Assembly: GCA_964588525.1 (NCBI GenBank)
Contig: CAZPQC010000035.1
Span: 1 to 30,485, forward strand
Direction of reading: 5' to 3'
Length of the DNA: 30,485 bases
Origin: JAFGQJ01 sp964588525
GTDB lineage: Bacteria > Spirochaetota > Spirochaetia > SZUA-6 > DRHE01
The notes under the pieces are model-generated. The model ran no database searches and had not been told where the DNA came from. It was given only the letters and a program-made list of their open reading frames with translations. A program made the position numbers and the translations under genes. This document shows positions 1 through 7,392 of this stretch, in pieces; the first letter of the stretch is position 1, and each line of letters starts with the position of its first letter.

Positions 1-500
1 GCCCCGATCATGGCCTCATCCAGCGAGAAATCGATTCGCGCCCGCCGGGAAGCCGATGCCAAGATCTCTCCCCTCTGGAGATCTGCGATGTAAAAACTGA
101 CTTGGATTTCTCCGCCATCTTTAATATATCCCGCAAGGGCCAAAAAATCATGATTCAGCCCGGAAACAAATTCGATCAGGGAGATGGCTAACGCGCGAGG
201 ATCCGGTTCCTCCTCGCCCAGAAGGTCCCGCACCAGGGCTTCTTCATCCGTGGTGGAGAAGAGAATCGTCTGCGTTCCAATACGCTCCAGCTGAAAACGC
301 ATGGCCGAGGCCAGGACCTTCCGCACCCCTTCGTCCCGCGATCCCTCCAGGGGCAGCGATGCAATAAGTACGCTGGGTTTGGGCTGAAGTGCCGGCTTTT
401 CAGATTGAGCGGGAACTGTGACGGAGCTCAGGAAGAGAAAAACGCCGCAAGCGAGAAACGAGAGTTTATACCTGTCAAACCTGAATGCGCTGCTGCCCAA
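1..500 (-). CDS. Secreted protein of unknown function, N-terminal part (cut by window edge)
   Basis: Open minus-strand frame that runs off the left end of the window, about 166 residues visible. I chose the TTG at 500-498 because AGGAG sits five bases upstream; the nearby ATG is in another frame that stops early. The N-terminus has a basic stretch (RFDRYK), then a hydrophobic core (LSFLACGVFLFLSS) and a VPAQS cleavage region, so a signal peptide is likely. The mature part begins KPSVLIASLPLEGSRDEG, a beta-strand plus helix that recalls the N-terminal fold of TolB-like or CsgG-like periplasmic proteins, but I cannot assign a family. It is divergent from the operon that starts at 756. Confidence 0.6.
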   Translation of the reverse strand, partial: MGSSAFRFDRYKLSFLACGVFLFLSSVTVPAQSEKPALQPKPSVLIASLPLEGSRDEGVRKVLASAMRFQLERIGTQTILFSTTDEEALVRDLLGEEEPDPRALAISLIEFVSGLNHDFLALAGYIKDGGEIQVSFYIADLQRGEILASASRRARIDFSLDEAMIG

Positions 501-605
501 TCCATCTCCTCGTGATTCTCCCCTCCTCAGCTGCAGAAGGATGGACGGAGCGCAACTTTCGCCCTCAAATACCCCCCGGGCACCCCGTTTTCTCCTACGG
601 ATAAA

Positions 606-634
606 ATTATATACGATTTCAGCTATGAATTCAG
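606..634 (-). promoter_or_regulatory. Possible sigma-70 type promoter for the secreted protein at 1-500
   Basis: On the minus strand TATAAT (611-606) is a perfect -10 box. A weak -35 match, CTGAAT (634-629), lies 17 bases upstream. The predicted start is near 599, which gives a leader of about 100 bases before the TTG start at 500. Confidence 0.4.
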
Positions 635-715
635 CACGCCTGATTTTTTTTCGGTTCCCGGGTTGAACGCTTCACGGAGCTCCGGAGGCTGCGGCCGTTC
701 TCTCTGCAGCCGTTG

Positions 716-744
716 TTGACGCCTCCTCCTGCTTCCAATAGTAT
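716..744 (+). promoter_or_regulatory. Sigma-70 type promoter of the B12-activation/nitroreductase/thioesterase operon
   Basis: TTGACG (716-721), a 17-base spacer and TAGTAT (739-744) form a strong promoter match. The expected start point is near 751, only about five bases before the ATG at 756. The message would therefore be almost leaderless and lack most of the GGGGA motif at 746-750. Confidence 0.55.
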
Positions 745-755
745 TGGGGAACATC

Positions 756-1445
756 ATGACGGCAACGGTTCTGGACAGCATTCCCCTCTCCTTCGCTGCG
801 GCGGAGTTTCAGAAGCTGACCCACATCGATCTGTCCGCTCCTTCGGTCCGGGCAGCGGCGGGTCTGCTCGAGGCGGCATTACCCATTGCCCGTCCCAAAG
901 CCATGTACAAGGTCTGCTATATCTACAACCGGACCGAGGACGGTGTGGACCTGGAGGGAATTCGTTTTACAAGTGATGTATTGAGTCAAAACCTGAGAGA
1001 GGTGGAACGGGTATTCCCCTACATCGTTACCTGCGGGGTGGAGCTGGACACGGTTGCGATCTCCCCAAACGACGTATTGGCCGGCTATATGCTGGACGGG
1101 CTGAAGGAGTTGACTTTACGGCAGGCGATAGAGCATCTCAAGAATCACCTGGCCGAGACATACGGTCTGGATACTGAGAGAATGTCCACGATGAATCCCG
1201 GATCGGGGAACAGGAACGTCTGGCCGATCGGCCAGCAACGTCAGCTGTTCCGACTCCTGGGGGATGTCGAAGGCTTGGTCGGTGTGCGCCTGACGGACAG
1301 CTTCCTGATGACACCCAACAAGACGGTTTCCGGCATCCTCTTTCCCACCGAGGTACCTTTTGTCAGCTGTCAGCTCTGCACACGGGAAAACTGCCCCCGT
1401 CGACGGGCCGAATACAGCGGTGTTGTCGGGTTGGCGGGGCATTAG
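756..1445 (+). CDS. Vitamin B12-dependent methionine synthase activation-domain protein (stand-alone)
   Basis: A 229-residue protein that resembles the stand-alone relatives of the MetH reactivation domain. In MetH that domain binds AdoMet and helps return the oxidised corrinoid to the active methylated form. Visible hallmarks are the segment MSTMNPGSGNRNVWPIGQQ followed by LFRLLGDVEGLVGVRLTDS, then MTPNKTVSGILFP, and a C-terminal Cys cluster SCQLCTRENCPRRRA (C-x2-C-x4-C) that could bind a metal or an iron-sulfur centre. The start is ATG 756, with GGGGA six bases upstream; a TTG at 744 has no ribosome site. It is the first gene of a four-gene operon, 13 bases before the nitroreductase. The target corrinoid protein is not in the window. 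Confidence 0.75.
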   Translation: MTATVLDSIPLSFAAAEFQKLTHIDLSAPSVRAAAGLLEAALPIARPKAMYKVCYIYNRTEDGVDLEGIRFTSDVLSQNLREVERVFPYIVTCGVELDTVAISPNDVLAGYMLDGLKELTLRQAIEHLKNHLAETYGLDTERMSTMNPGSGNRNVWPIGQQRQLFRLLGDVEGLVGVRLTDSFLMTPNKTVSGILFPTEVPFVSCQLCTRENCPRRRAEYSGVVGLAGH

Positions 1446-1458
1446 ATCGGAAGGGAAG

Positions 1459-2193
1459 ATGGCCAGGATCGGGCGGGAGTTCATCAAGAAAACTAAGTAC
1501 GAGTATCTCGACCCTTCGGCCCAGAGTCGGGGCCGTCCGCAACCGCCCCTGGAACTGGAGATCTACAAAGGGGGCGAGCTGATCGAACTGCCGGCGCCGG
1601 AATCGCTCTCTATCCGGGCCATCGATCTGCGGCAGGCGATCGAACGGCGCAGCAGCGTACGTAAATACTCCCGAAACCCCCTTACCTTGGAGGAGCTTTC
1701 CTTTTTGCTCTGGTGCACCCAGGGAATCAAAGAGGTGATTCCCGGTTCCGCCACCTTTCGCACCGTACCCTCAGCCGGAGCTCGCCATGCCCTGGAGACC
1801 TATCTGCTGATCAACAATGTGGACACCCTGTCAACGGGACTGTACTGGTACAGCGCCCTGAGGCATGGGCTGATCCTGATCGATGACGGCGATCAGCTGG
1901 CCGATCAACTGGTGGCGGCCTGCCTGGGACAGCGCTTCGTGGCCCAGAGTGGGGCTACCTTCATCTGGACGGCTTCGAGTTACAGGATGACCTGGCGCTA
2001 CAGCGAGCGGGGATACCGCTACTTCTTCCTCGACGTCGGGCATGTCTGCCAGAATCTCTATCTGGCTGCCGAGGCGATCGACTGCGGGGTCTGCGCCATC
2101 GCCGCCTTTTCCGATGATGCGGTGAATGAGTTCCTGCGAATCGACGGAGAGGAGCAGTTCTCCCTCTACCTCGCCACGGTGGGAAAGAAATGA
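1459..2193 (+). CDS. SagB-type nitroreductase family oxidoreductase
   Basis: A 244-residue FMN-dependent nitroreductase fold protein of the SagB-type dehydrogenase branch. The N-terminal helix carries the family signature RRSSVRKYSRNPLTLEELS (about residues 58-76), followed by LLWCTQGI and the Pro/Ser segment TVPSAGARHALETYLLI. The C-terminal half has GYRYFFLDVGHVCQNLYLAA and CGVCAIAAF, as in SagB-type proteins that bind FMN as dimers. I chose ATG 1459 because of the GGAAGGGAAG just before it; upstream in-frame codons overlap the preceding gene. SagB proteins of toxin clusters oxidise azolines, but no precursor peptide or cyclodehydratase is visible here, so the substrate is unknown. The stop overlaps the next start as ATGA. 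Confidence 0.8.
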   Translation: MARIGREFIKKTKYEYLDPSAQSRGRPQPPLELEIYKGGELIELPAPESLSIRAIDLRQAIERRSSVRKYSRNPLTLEELSFLLWCTQGIKEVIPGSATFRTVPSAGARHALETYLLINNVDTLSTGLYWYSALRHGLILIDDGDQLADQLVAACLGQRFVAQSGATFIWTASSYRMTWRYSERGYRYFFLDVGHVCQNLYLAAEAIDCGVCAIAAFSDDAVNEFLRIDGEEQFSLYLATVGKK

Positions 2194-2996
2194 GCAAGAC
2201 CTGGAGCGCAACCTTCAGCATTCACACCTACGAAATGGACAGGCAGCAGCGGGCTTCCGTGCGCGCCATCTGCAGCTATCTGATCGATACGGCGGGACAG
2301 CACGTCCATGAGATAGGATATTCCATACCCCAGCTTCTGGAACGGGACCGGAGCTGGTTCTTCAGCCGCTTCCTGCTACGCATGGAGACATATCCCCGTT
2401 GGCGGGACAAGATCACCGTGGAGACCTGGCCGCCTGGAAGTCAGAAGCTCCTCGCCTTGAGGGACTGGCGCCTCTATTCGGGCCGGCAGCTGATCGGATT
2501 GGCGACCAGCGGTTGGCTGATGATCGATATCCGCAAACGCCGCCCCCTGCGCCCCGAGTCCTACCCTGACTGGAAGCGGTTCCTCCACCCGGAGCGCACC
2601 ATCGCGCATACCTTCGGCAAGCTTCCGGAGCTCGCTGATCACGGCGCACCTTCGGAAACGCAGGAGTTCCGGGTGCGCTTCAGCGACGTCGACATCAACG
2701 GCCACGCCAACTACCTCAGCTACATCGATTGGGTTCTGGAGGCCATTCCACCGGCGACCCGTGACGAACAGAAAATCGCCGAGATGGAGGTCCATTTCCT
2801 GCGGGAGGTGAACTTCGGGGAGGAACTGTTCAGCCGCTCGCAACGGATCGGAGACGGGCGGATTTCCCCGATCAGAGGAAGCGCCTCCGAAGCGACCTCG
2901 GGAAGACAGTTCCTGCACGGTCTGGTGCGTAAACAGGACGGTGTGGAGTTGGTCCGGGCTCGGACCGTCTGGAAACTCGCCGCTCCCGAAACATAG
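2190..2996 (+). CDS. Acyl-ACP thioesterase family protein
   Basis: A 268-residue protein with the double hot-dog organisation of bacterial and plant FatA/FatB acyl-ACP thioesterases, which release free fatty acids from acyl carrier protein in the cytoplasm. The first hot-dog runs to about residue 140 and includes FFSRFLLRMETYPRWRDKI and WLMIDIRKRRPLRP. The second begins at FRVRFSDVDINGHANYLSY, which holds the family's D-x-N-x-H catalytic arrangement (Asp, Asn, His). The start overlaps the nitroreductase stop by four bases, so translation is probably coupled. The length is normal for bacterial members. Confidence 0.88.
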   Translation: MSKTWSATFSIHTYEMDRQQRASVRAICSYLIDTAGQHVHEIGYSIPQLLERDRSWFFSRFLLRMETYPRWRDKITVETWPPGSQKLLALRDWRLYSGRQLIGLATSGWLMIDIRKRRPLRPESYPDWKRFLHPERTIAHTFGKLPELADHGAPSETQEFRVRFSDVDINGHANYLSYIDWVLEAIPPATRDEQKIAEMEVHFLREVNFGEELFSRSQRIGDGRISPIRGSASEATSGRQFLHGLVRKQDGVELVRARTVWKLAAPET

Positions 2997-3017
2997 ATCG
3001 GAAGAAGAGGCGAAGCT

Positions 3018-4397
3018 GTGCACTACGATGTTCTGGTGCTGGGCTCGGGTCCGGCAGGCTTCTACTGTGCCCTGAGCTGCGCCCGCCTGGGCAGGAAGAC
3101 GATCCTGGCGGAGCGGGAACGGTTCGGAGGCACCGGTTTCCGCTGGGGCTGCCTGCCCGTGAAGATGATGCTCGACCACCTCAGGGCCCAAATGGGGACA
3201 GAGGGGAGAGATGAAACAGGCCGTTTCGGCAAGACGGCCTCGGTGATAACCGACACAGCCCGGCGGATCCGAGAGGTCGAGACCCGCATCCGGAGGCGCC
3301 TGACGGCCGCCGGGGTAGAGGTGGTTATAGGAGAGGGTCGACTCGTGGATCCCAACACGTTTCGTCTGGGCAAACGGACGATCTCCGCCTCCCGGATCGT
3401 CATCGCCACCGGGACCGAGCCGGCCGGCTGGCCCGGCGTTTCCCTGGACGGCAATACCGTCCTCAGCCACCGGGAGGCGTTGGGATTGAGCGAAATACCG
3501 GAACATCTGCTGATTCTGGGCGGGGATGTGGAGGGGATCGAGTTCGCCTGCCTGTTCGCCCACCTGGGCGGCCGGGTCACGCTGATCGAGAAGGAGCGGC
3601 GGATCCTCCCGGGCACGGATCCGGACCTGGCAGAGCCGATCGAGCGGGATCTGCTCGGCCGCGGGGTGAGTCTGAAGACCGGAGCGCAGGTCAGCGGCTG
3701 CACCCTCGACAGTGGTGCAACTGTGATCCTGAAAGACGGTTCGCGGCTGAAGGGAGACCGGGTCCTGGTCACCGGGCTGCGCCGGCCCAACTTTCCTGAA
3801 GGGTTGGAGCGAGTCGGTGTGGAACACGACGGGCAGAAGATCGGGGTGAACGCCCACCTTCAGACCAGCTGCGATGCCATCTACGCCGTGGGGGATGTCA
3901 ACGGCATCACCGGCATGGCCCACGCGGCCATCCAGCAGGCACTCGTGACCGCCCGCAGGATTGCCGGGCCGGGCGGTAGCCAGGGAGGACGCGGTTCCGG
4001 CAGTGGGGCAGACGGAGCGGCAGGTGGGGGAGGGAAGCCCGCCGGCCCGCCCTACCCTCGGGCCATATACACACTGCCGGAGATCGCCGGGGCCGGCTAT
4101 CAGGAAAACGAGCTTAACGCGGAAGGGATCCCCTACACACGGTTGTCGTATCGACTCGGAGATACCTGGAGAGGCTACTCCAAGGGAATCGACGAGGGAT
4201 TCATAAAGGTGTTGGCGGGAGAGGGCGACAGGATCCTGGGACTCTGGATCTGCGGTGCCGCTGCCTCCGAACAGGCTTCCCTGTTCGGACCATTGTTGTC
4301 GGGCGGTCTCACCATAGAGGGCTTGAGGGACGGTCTGATCCTCCATCCCACCTTGGGGGAAGCCGCCCTGGAAGCGGTTCTAGAAATCGGTCAGTAG
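3018..4397 (+). CDS. Dihydrolipoamide dehydrogenase-like FAD/NAD(P) disulfide oxidoreductase with incomplete redox Cys pair
   Basis: A 459-residue class I pyridine nucleotide-disulfide oxidoreductase. It has an N-terminal FAD motif GSGPAGFYCA (residues 9-18), a second dinucleotide motif LGGDVEGIEFA with the acidic turn LIEKE, the FAD motif IYAVGDVNG, and the C-terminal dimer motif HPTLGEAALEAV with the His-Glu pair. The normal redox site GGTCxxxGC reads GGTGFRWGC (residues 37-45), so the first Cys is Gly40 and only Cys45 remains. A Gly/Ser/Ala-rich stretch of about 30 residues (about 316-345) separates the NAD/FAD part from the interface domain. The start is GTG 3018, with AAGAGG eight bases upstream. 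It may act as a single-Cys (CoA-disulfide-like) enzyme, a diaphorase or a lipoamide-independent reductase. It is last in its operon and converges on the gene ending at 4410. Confidence 0.82.
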   Translation: MHYDVLVLGSGPAGFYCALSCARLGRKTILAERERFGGTGFRWGCLPVKMMLDHLRAQMGTEGRDETGRFGKTASVITDTARRIREVETRIRRRLTAAGVEVVIGEGRLVDPNTFRLGKRTISASRIVIATGTEPAGWPGVSLDGNTVLSHREALGLSEIPEHLLILGGDVEGIEFACLFAHLGGRVTLIEKERRILPGTDPDLAEPIERDLLGRGVSLKTGAQVSGCTLDSGATVILKDGSRLKGDRVLVTGLRRPNFPEGLERVGVEHDGQKIGVNAHLQTSCDAIYAVGDVNGITGMAHAAIQQALVTARRIAGPGGSQGGRGSGSGADGAAGGGGKPAGPPYPRAIYTLPEIAGAGYQENELNAEGIPYTRLSYRLGDTWRGYSKGIDEGFIKVLAGEGDRILGLWICGAAASEQASLFGPLLSGGLTIEGLRDGLILHPTLGEAALEAVLEIGQ

Positions 4398-4409
4398 CGT
4401 TGCGGATGA

Positions 4410-5345
4410 TCACCGGGAATCGAGGATCTCGATCGCCCGTACCAGGAGATCCTTGAACAGATCGTTGTCCACTTCCAGGGCTACGTCGGTGTTGGCGGGC
4501 TTGCCCGTTATGCCGTAGACATCGGCCACGGTCCGCCCCCGGGTCAGCTCCCCGTCGGTTTCGATCTCCACGTTGAGCTTCCGTGTCTTGATCACCTCCG
4601 GCCTGATCAGGTGAGCCACGGCCAGGGCGTCGTGCAGCGGTGCGCCGTCGAAACCGAAGATGTCCCTGTTGGCCTGGGCGAAGAACTTGAGCAGCGGAGC
4701 CACGACCCGGGAGACCCTGCCGTTCATCGCGGCCAGCCGCTCGATATCGCCGAAATCGAACAGGGCCTTGTTGGTCACGTCCAGACCCACCATGGTGATG
4801 GGTATGCCGCTTCCGAACACCACCTTGGCGGCCTCCGGGTCCACGTAGATGTTGAACTCCGCCGCCGGGGTGATGTTGGAATCGAACACCGCCCCGCCCA
4901 TCAGCACGATCCGTTCCAGCTTGGTGGTGATCCGCGGATCTTTCAGCATGGCCAGGGCTATGTTGGTCAGCGGTCCGGTGGGCACCAGGATCAGAGGGGT
5001 CCCGGATTCCATGATGGTCCGGATCAGGAAGTCCACCGCGTGCTGCTCCACCCCCTGGAATCCCGGCTCGGGAAGGTCGGCCCCGTCCAATCCCGAAACC
5101 CCGTGTATCTCCGGGGCCACGGTCAGCTCCCGGAACAGCGGCTTGTCCGCTCCCCGGGCTACCGGAATGTCGGTTTCCCCGATCAGGGTCAAGGTTTTCA
5201 GGGCGTTCAGGTAGGTCTTCTCACCTGTCTGATTGCCCGCCACCGTGGTAACCCCCAGCAGCTCGAGCTCAGGCGAAGAACTGGCCAGCATGATGGCCAT
5301 CATATCGTCGTGGCCGGGATCGCAGTCGATGAGGATGCGTTTCAT
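4410..5345 (-). CDS. Inosine-uridine type nucleoside hydrolase
   Basis: A 311-residue nucleoside N-ribohydrolase that splits nucleosides into base and ribose. The calcium-binding N-terminal motif is DCDPGHDDMMAIML (from residue 8). TTVAGNQTGEKTYLNAL and VPTGPLTNIALAM are further family blocks, and GFDGAPLHDALAVAHL carries the His-Asp pair typical of the IunH/RihA-B group. There is no signal peptide, so it is cytoplasmic. It is the last gene of the nucleoside operon and its start overlaps the permease stop by four bases (ATGA), which ties it to imported nucleosides. Confidence 0.9.
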   Translation of the reverse strand: MKRILIDCDPGHDDMMAIMLASSSPELELLGVTTVAGNQTGEKTYLNALKTLTLIGETDIPVARGADKPLFRELTVAPEIHGVSGLDGADLPEPGFQGVEQHAVDFLIRTIMESGTPLILVPTGPLTNIALAMLKDPRITTKLERIVLMGGAVFDSNITPAAEFNIYVDPEAAKVVFGSGIPITMVGLDVTNKALFDFGDIERLAAMNGRVSRVVAPLLKFFAQANRDIFGFDGAPLHDALAVAHLIRPEVIKTRKLNVEIETDGELTRGRTVADVYGITGKPANTDVALEVDNDLFKDLLVRAIEILDSR

Positions 5346-6328
5346 GACGACTCCTTGAACTCCGTGACGTCCGTGACCTCCGTGATCTTCCCGACCCGCT
5401 TGGCCTCTTCCACCCTACGGGTCCGCGTCTTCAGAGCCTGCGCCGAGTAGATGGTGAGGGCGATGACGGTTGCCAGGTAGGGGATCAGTGCAATCAGCTC
5501 CGAGGGGATTTGAAGGCTGGCAAAGTAAATGGCCAGAGCATTGACCGCTCCGAACAACAGCGAAGCCAAAAAAGTACCCAGGGGCATGTACCCCCCCAAA
5601 GTGGCTGCGGCGATGGCGATCCAGCCTCGGCCGGCCGTCATGTCCCGGGCGAACCAGGACACATAGCCCATGGACAGGTACAATCCCCCGAAAGCTCCAA
5701 AGAAACCGGAGAGCATCAGGGCCCACATCCGGGTCCGGTTGACATTGATGCCCACCGACTCGGCGGCGTTGGGATTCTGACCCACCGCCCGGATCCGCAA
5801 TCCCAAAGGAGTCTTGAAGGTGATGATGTAGAACACCACGATCGCCAGGATCGCTCCGTAGGTCATGACATTGTGACCGCTGATGATCGCTCCCAGCACG
5901 GGAATGCTCTTGATCAGGGGGATATTCAGATCGGGAAACACGAAGCTCTTCAGGGAACTGGAGGATCCTTTGTCCCCACTGGCCAGAAAGAGCAGAAACA
6001 CCGTGATACCGGTGGCGAAGAGATTCAAAGCGATGGCCGCCAGGATGATGTCCGCCTTCAGACGGAGATGGAAGTAGCTCAAGGCAGCACCCATGGCCAC
6101 TCCGGCGGCAACTCCGGCCAGCAGGGCCAGGACGAGGCTTTCAGTGAAAGCGCTGACCAGAACACCTACGAAAGCGGAGACCAGCATTGTTCCTTCCATG
6201 GAGATGTTGATCGTGCCGGCCAGGTTGGATATGGACACACCGATAGCGGCGAACAGCAGGGGCGTCATTACCCGGAAGACGGCGAATCCGAACTCAATAC
6301 TCAGAATGCTTCTCAAGAGGGGGCTCAT
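5342..6328 (-). CDS. Nucleoside/BMP-type ABC transporter permease (second permease, PnrE/NupQ-like)
   Basis: A 328-residue integral membrane protein with about 8-9 hydrophobic segments. The segments LLFAAIGVSISNLAGTINIS and MEGTMLVSAFVGVL are the hallmark start of permeases in the BMP nucleoside family, and GLRIRAVGQNPNAAESVGI is the cytoplasmic coupling loop. ATG 6328 overlaps the stop of the preceding permease gene as ATGA; longer in-frame codons would run deep into that gene. The C-terminal tail reads ITEVTDVTEFKE and comes from three 9-base direct repeats (5361-5387). It partners the permease at 6325-7392 and the ATPase at 7373-8920. Confidence 0.88.
   Translation of the reverse strand: MSPLLRSILSIEFGFAVFRVMTPLLFAAIGVSISNLAGTINISMEGTMLVSAFVGVLVSAFTESLVLALLAGVAAGVAMGAALSYFHLRLKADIILAAIALNLFATGITVFLLFLASGDKGSSSSLKSFVFPDLNIPLIKSIPVLGAIISGHNVMTYGAILAIVVFYIITFKTPLGLRIRAVGQNPNAAESVGINVNRTRMWALMLSGFFGAFGGLYLSMGYVSWFARDMTAGRGWIAIAAATLGGYMPLGTFLASLLFGAVNALAIYFASLQIPSELIALIPYLATVIALTIYSAQALKTRTRRVEEAKRVGKITEVTDVTEFKESS
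5361..5387. repeat. Three tandem 9-bp repeats inside the permease C-terminus
   Basis: TCCGTGACG, TCCGTGACC and TCCGTGATC follow one another directly. On the coding (minus) strand they encode the acidic repeat around EVTDVT in the cytoplasmic tail. They keep the reading frame, so slippage would add or remove three residues without breaking the gene. Confidence 0.7.
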
Positions 6329-7392
6329 GCTGTACTTCCTCGCTCTGCCTGACGGACCGTGATGCGGTACTTCCACTTGCTGAGGAAGGCTTCGGCGGTG
6401 ATCAGCAGGATGATGATCGACTGGATTACGGTTATCATCTCCGCCGGCACGTCGGACATGAGGTTCAGCACCCTTCCGCCTACTCGAAGGTAAGCCAGGA
6501 AAAAGGAAGCCGGAATGATCAAAAGGGGATGGTTCCTGCCGATGATGGCCACGATGACTCCGTCCCAGCCGTAGCCCGGCTGCCCCAGGTTCTGCCAGAC
6601 GAACCTGCGGTGGATGCCCATCACCTCGGTCATCCCCCCCAGGGCGGCGAGAAATCCCAGGATCACCTGGCAGAGAATGATGACCTTGAAGACACTGATG
6701 CCGCCGAAACGGGCGAAGCGTTCGTTGAACCCGGTGATGCGGATCTCGTAGCCCGTGGTCGTATGGTACAGGAAGTAATACACCAGCAGGGCGAAGACCA
6801 GGGCCAGGATGATGCCGTAGTGAATCCGCGTGCCGGGAATGAACTGGGCCAGCCAGGCTGATTCCGGCAGCTGGTAGGAAACGAGGAACCCCGCCTCTTT
6901 GTCTCTAAAGTGAAAGTTGATCAGGTACAGGCCGATGAAGTAGGCGACATAATTCAGCATCAGGGAGGACACGAGCTCGCTGGCCTGCCATCGGGCTTTG
7001 AGGATAGCCGGAATGAAACTCCACATTGCTCCGGCCAGGCCGGCCATCAGCAGAACCAGGGGGATGTGGATAAAGGCAGGCATATTTGTGGACACGCCAA
7101 AGGCGGTTCCCAGTGCAGCACCAAGGTACAAAGAGCCTTCCGCGCCAACGTTGAACTGCTTGGCCTGGAAAGCTACGGCTATCGCGAGACCGCAAAAGAT
7201 GATCGGCGAGGCGGTTTCGAACACATGGGCCAGTCGGGATCGCGAAAGAAACGGCCCGAGCAGGAAGGACTTGAGGGAAAATCCGGGTTCCTCACTGATC
7301 AGATAGATGAGGAAGATGCTGATCACAATACCGATTGCGATTGCGATGATGACCCGAATCAGGGTGAAGTATTTAAGCAGAAACTTTTCCAC
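6325..7392 (-). CDS. Nucleoside/BMP-type ABC transporter permease (first permease, PnrD/NupP-like)
   Basis: A 355-residue membrane protein with a first hydrophobic segment IRVIIAIAIGIVISIFLIYL followed by further segments. The family blocks ETASPIIFCGLAIAVAFQAK and FNVGAEGSLYLGA are typical of BMP-associated permeases (compare PnrD of Treponema and NupP). GYEIRITGFNERFARFGGI is the predicted coupling loop. The start is GTG 7392, with a full AGGAGG six bases upstream, inside the last codons of the ATPase gene (20-base overlap). The ATGA junction with the second permease implies coupled synthesis of the heterodimer. Confidence 0.9.
   Translation of the reverse strand: MEKFLLKYFTLIRVIIAIAIGIVISIFLIYLISEEPGFSLKSFLLGPFLSRSRLAHVFETASPIIFCGLAIAVAFQAKQFNVGAEGSLYLGAALGTAFGVSTNMPAFIHIPLVLLMAGLAGAMWSFIPAILKARWQASELVSSLMLNYVAYFIGLYLINFHFRDKEAGFLVSYQLPESAWLAQFIPGTRIHYGIILALVFALLVYYFLYHTTTGYEIRITGFNERFARFGGISVFKVIILCQVILGFLAALGGMTEVMGIHRRFVWQNLGQPGYGWDGVIVAIIGRNHPLLIIPASFFLAYLRVGGRVLNLMSDVPAEMITVIQSIIILLITAEAFLSKWKYRITVRQAERGSTA

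Noticed and set aside
1459..2193. SagB-like gene as part of a thiazole/oxazole-modified peptide cluster
   Set aside because: No precursor peptide, cyclodehydratase or YcaO-like protein is visible in the neighbouring frames; the nitroreductase is better treated as a general SagB-type oxidoreductase.
2376..4346. 656-codon open frame on the minus strand
   Set aside because: It lies opposite two well-supported plus-strand genes (acyl-ACP thioesterase and flavoprotein), has no family motif, and its composition is typical of the antisense of GC-rich coding DNA.
4419..4433. Small perfect hairpin ATCGAG-GAT-CTCGAT between convergent operons
   Set aside because: It lies inside the last codons of the nucleoside hydrolase gene, is only six bp and has no T-run; no convincing terminator separates the convergent genes.
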